Shown here: in pieces, positions 61,406-64,000 of the stretch
How the letters are laid out: every line of letters starts with the position of its first letter
How positions within the stretch are numbered: position 1 is the stretch's first letter
NCBI GenBank assembly: GCA_013396635.1
Contig: WBMW01004874.1
Location: 45,020 to 109,019 of the forward strand
Length of the DNA stretch: 64,000 bases
Reading direction: 5' to 3'
Origin: Penelope pileata
Taxonomy: Eukaryota; Chordata; Aves; Galliformes; Cracidae
Made by a program: the position numbers and the translations under genes
The notes under the pieces: model-generated
Databases searched by the model: none
What the model was told of the DNA's origin: nothing
Seen by the model: only the letters and a program-made list of their open reading frames with translations

Positions 61406-61557
61406 TACGTTCAACACCATGTTCACCCAACTTATACCGGGAAAGACTGAATAAAATTGTTCACTGCTGTGAACCTCTCACACAATGGTTTGAATCAGCC
61501 TCATCCTTATTAAGTCTCATTACCAATAACCACATAAACATTGTAGAGCTGGAGTAA
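61406..61557 (+). CDS. Candidate 3'-terminal coding exon, unknown protein
   Basis: The acceptor CACTATATTTCCTCAG (AG at 61404-61405) opens into a frame ending at TAA (61555-61557); AATAAA follows at 61652-61657, about 100 bp later. The first codon needs one base from the preceding exon (phase 1), as supplied by the candidate at 54719-54853. The roughly 49 residues look protein-like: RSTPCSPNLYRERLNKIVHC, then CEPLTQWFESASSLLSLI, then NNHINIVELE. The middle could be amphipathic helices. No family is recognised. The compact acceptor, stop and poly-A signal order resembles a last exon, but the frame is short and could be chance. Confidence 0.33.
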
Positions 61558-61651
61558 TACTCTGCAACCTCCCCATTTTACCTTTAGTGCACTATGCTGT
61601 ACTATTTTTAAAAAGGGACAGCATGCTCTATATCTGTTACACAGATTAAGT

Positions 61652-61657
61652 AATAAA
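61652..61657 (+). promoter_or_regulatory. AATAAA polyadenylation signal candidate
   Basis: AATAAA about 95 bp past the stop of the exon candidate at 61406-61557. The hexamer is frequent in AT-rich DNA, so it is weak support on its own. Confidence 0.25.
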
Positions 61658-63598
61658 TTGAAAGCCTTTTACACATAAATTTCTCAGTCCCCAGTTATGA
61701 TTTTAATAATTTACAATTTTGCATGAGAATCATATTCAAGCTATCTTATGCATATAAAAAACCAAAACCCAATTAATTCACTAATACATTCAGTATATAT
61801 CTACTACACAGAATGTAAAGTCATTGTAAAACTAAACACATTGCTGAACTGCAAGAACTACCTGCTGCAGATGAGAACTCACCAAGACAAAAACCACTGC
61901 TGAAGCAATTTTCTAAAGCATCCTAACCACAAACTTATAAAATAATAATCATCACACATCACTACATTCTATTAAAAATGTTAATATCACAGACTGATTC
62001 AGTTGATAAATCTGATCCCTAATAGTCATGATATAGAAAGTATTGATTAGTCTTCAGTAGTGGAACTTACCACATATGGGGCTTCTATTTACAAGTGTTT
62101 CATTACATTTTTCTTTCCTCACAATAAAATCCCATTTTATTATTTAAAAAAATATATTTTGATAGAGTAGATGAGTATTTTATACAGTAATCACTTATAA
62201 TCCTAACGTAATTCCTTTCTAGAGAGTTCAAAATTTTTAACTCACTATTTTGATCCCATGAATGCTACTGGGGGAAGACTACAGCATAACAAAAAATTTC
62301 CAAAATGAAACAAATTTTTGATGTCTACCTTGATACATTCTAAAGATATACTCAAAATCATTTAACAGTTTAGTAAATATTTAAAATTAATTGAAAATTC
62401 CATATATTCATATACATTCGTATCCATGTATTCACAATGCAAATTGGCTTCCAAATCTAAGTTATAGGTAGGTTTTTTTTCTGATGATATTTGAGATATT
62501 TGGCCATCACACAAGGCTAGGTTACTTGACAAAAGCCCATTTGCACACCTGCAGAGAAGCTTAAAGGACTGTATTTTTAACTCCTGGATGGGGGCTTCTC
62601 TCTGTGCATGTGTGTGTAGGCTGAAAGCAGCAGCTGGCTGAGACCTGGGGTCAGAGATCTGGGCACACAGTGCCAGCAACTGGCATGAGTGCAGTGTGTA
62701 GTAAAATGCATGATCCTCAGTGGAACTCAACACCATGGAATCTGATGGCCTCTAGAACCAAGACTTCTTTATTAACATGTGCACACCTACCCAAATTTGC
62801 AATCAGACACTTGTATTTTTAGTGTGTACATAAATTTGTGTATGTTTCTTTCAGCTGAAGCAACTGGGAGAAGTAAGGATCCAGGATCATCTACTGGATC
62901 ACACACAAGGCCCTATAAATGGGTGTGTACATGTACACGGGAACCTATGCACGCCACTGGCACCTGGGCGGTGGCCTCAGCGTGCTGAGGTATATCCAGG
63001 TGCTAGTAACTGGGGATGCTGGAATACAAGGTCAGGCTGAGCCCAGATGCTGGAAGGATCCACACTGTACTGTGGATGTATTTGCCTGTGTAATGGACCT
63101 CCATCCTGCTCAGCCACAGAAGGAAACAGCAGTTTCTAACACTCTGAGTGAGTATTCATGTGCTTGCACGCGTACTGAGTTATGTGACCACATTTTATAT
63201 GTATCTGTGTGTCGTGCACATGTGCCCACCCTTCTGGGAATGCATGTGTGTTCTCTCTACTGGTAGGACTTGGAGCACAGGGCTGCAGCAGCTTTGCTGA
63301 TATCAGGCTGTTTGTCAGGCCCACAGCACCTGGGTTTTCTACAGTAAAGCAGAATTGTGCAAGCTTACAAACAACATGCGGACTATGCACAGGGTGTAAG
63401 ATGCACAATTTACTTGATTGGTTTGTGACTCATAACAGGAGTTTTGCATCTGCATCTGATTCGCAAGCCTTAGGGACCATAGATAGTGTAATTCTCAGAC
63501 TTCAGCTAAAATAGAACTTAAAGTGGAAAAATGTAACAGATGACCTATGAAAAGGGTGATATCCCTCCCTCCCTCCCCTGTCCCAGCACAAATATGTA
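61658..63598. other. Noncoding stretch, GC content rising to the right
   Basis: No repeat or gene was recognised up to the mariner. From about 62570 the sequence is GC-richer with TG/CA-rich words (62590-62630, 62930-63260). Frames on both strands there (62362-62736, 62919-63266, 63136-63408) have no known motifs. A CCCTCCCTCC pyrimidine run lies just left of the mariner end. Confidence 0.5.
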
Positions 63599-64000
63599 GG
63601 TTGCTCAGAAAGTAATGCCTTGTATTTATTTTCATGGAAACTACAGATACAAAGAGCACAATAATACCACTTGATAGATACCACAGTAATACCACATTCG
63701 CAGCTAGAAAACACTTTCTCAGCACAGTCACCACCATGAGCCAATACGCACAGGTGAGCTGATTGAGACATTCATTTCTTGGTGTGACAGCTATGCACAG
63801 CGATCTAGAGCATGGCTTGCCTTTCACATCACTGTCACCACTACTGAAATGCACCACCCACCACCTGACTGTGCTGACATCCACTGTTTTGTCTCCAAAA
63901 ATTATCAGTAAGTGTCAATGAATGTCAGTAGGTGCCATTTTATCCTGCATGGAGGAACTCAATTCTGCACCTTTGCTTTTAAACTAGCTGTGAAGGGGGA
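63599..64000 (-). mobile_element. Mariner (Tc1/mariner) copy, internally deleted, cut by the window edge
   Basis: The left terminus GGTTGCTCAGAAAGTAATGCC follows a TA (63597-63598), the mariner target dinucleotide. Read on the minus strand from the right, the N-terminal DNA-binding part of a transposase appears: VDVSTVRWWVVHFSSGDSDV at 63884-63825, then KGKPCSR and AVTPRNE. The upstream residues continue to the window edge. Right after PRNECLNQL the sequence jumps to the C-terminal end region (GGDCAEK-like in another frame) and the 3' terminus. The whole D,D34D catalytic core is therefore missing and no active transposase can be made. It resembles the Galluhop-type mariner known from chicken; that naming is from memory. 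The second terminal repeat lies beyond 64000. Confidence 0.85.

Noticed and set aside
62362..62736. 124-codon minus-strand open frame
   Set aside because: Low-information residues at its end, no splice support, overlapping frames on the other strand.
1..64000. CRISPR arrays, tRNA, rRNA, operons or prophage
   Set aside because: No regularly spaced repeats, no cloverleaf with A and B boxes noticed, and the repeat content is that of a bird nuclear genome.

Overview
The window looks like a piece of a bird nuclear genome. It is AT-rich, has no dense coding, and its recognisable content is that of an avian chromosome: many 5'-truncated CR1 LINE fragments, several solo LTRs of endogenous retroviruses, and one mariner-type DNA transposon running off the right edge. 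Three single N bases (18361, 29751, 50879) mark unresolved spots in a draft eukaryotic assembly. There are no bacterial genes, operons, rRNA, tRNA or CRISPR arrays that I can see. I cannot name the species.

Layout. 1-9.2 kb: sparse sequence with one 0.8 kb CR1 (2503-3335, minus) and a nested LTR pair (5867-6865), in which a 314-bp solo LTR with a perfect 6-bp target duplication sits inside an older LTR. 9.2-11.0 kb: three CR1 fragments close together. 11.3-11.6 kb: the best single exon candidate (11348-11574, plus). 11.6-17.2 kb: nothing recognised. 17.2-19.8 kb: a CR1, a gap beside two diverged 31-bp tandem units, a 522-bp solo LTR with perfect 5-bp duplication, and a GC-rich block. 21.9-26.5 kb: CR1 pieces, including ancient reverse-transcriptase fragments in a non-collinear order. 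29.3-30.1 kb: an LTR inserted into an LTR of the same family. 33.2 and 39.5 kb: CR1 fragments. 40-49 kb: the longest repeat-poor stretch. 49.4-50.0 and 55.1-55.6 kb: two more LTRs. 54.7 and 61.4 kb: two phase-compatible exon candidates on the plus strand. 56.2-57.1 kb: CR1. 63.6-64.0 kb: an internally deleted mariner.

How it fits together. The most economical reading is intronic or intergenic DNA of a gene-poor region, possibly inside a large-intron gene on the plus strand. The exon candidates rest on splice signals and open frames only; I recognise no protein family in them. Most other open frames longer than 60 codons are antisense shadows of CR1 or LTR sequence, or chance frames in AT-rich DNA. 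I found no convincing new biological system. The most informative structures are the nested and recombined LTRs, the gap-associated tandem repeat, the deleted mariner and the exon candidates.
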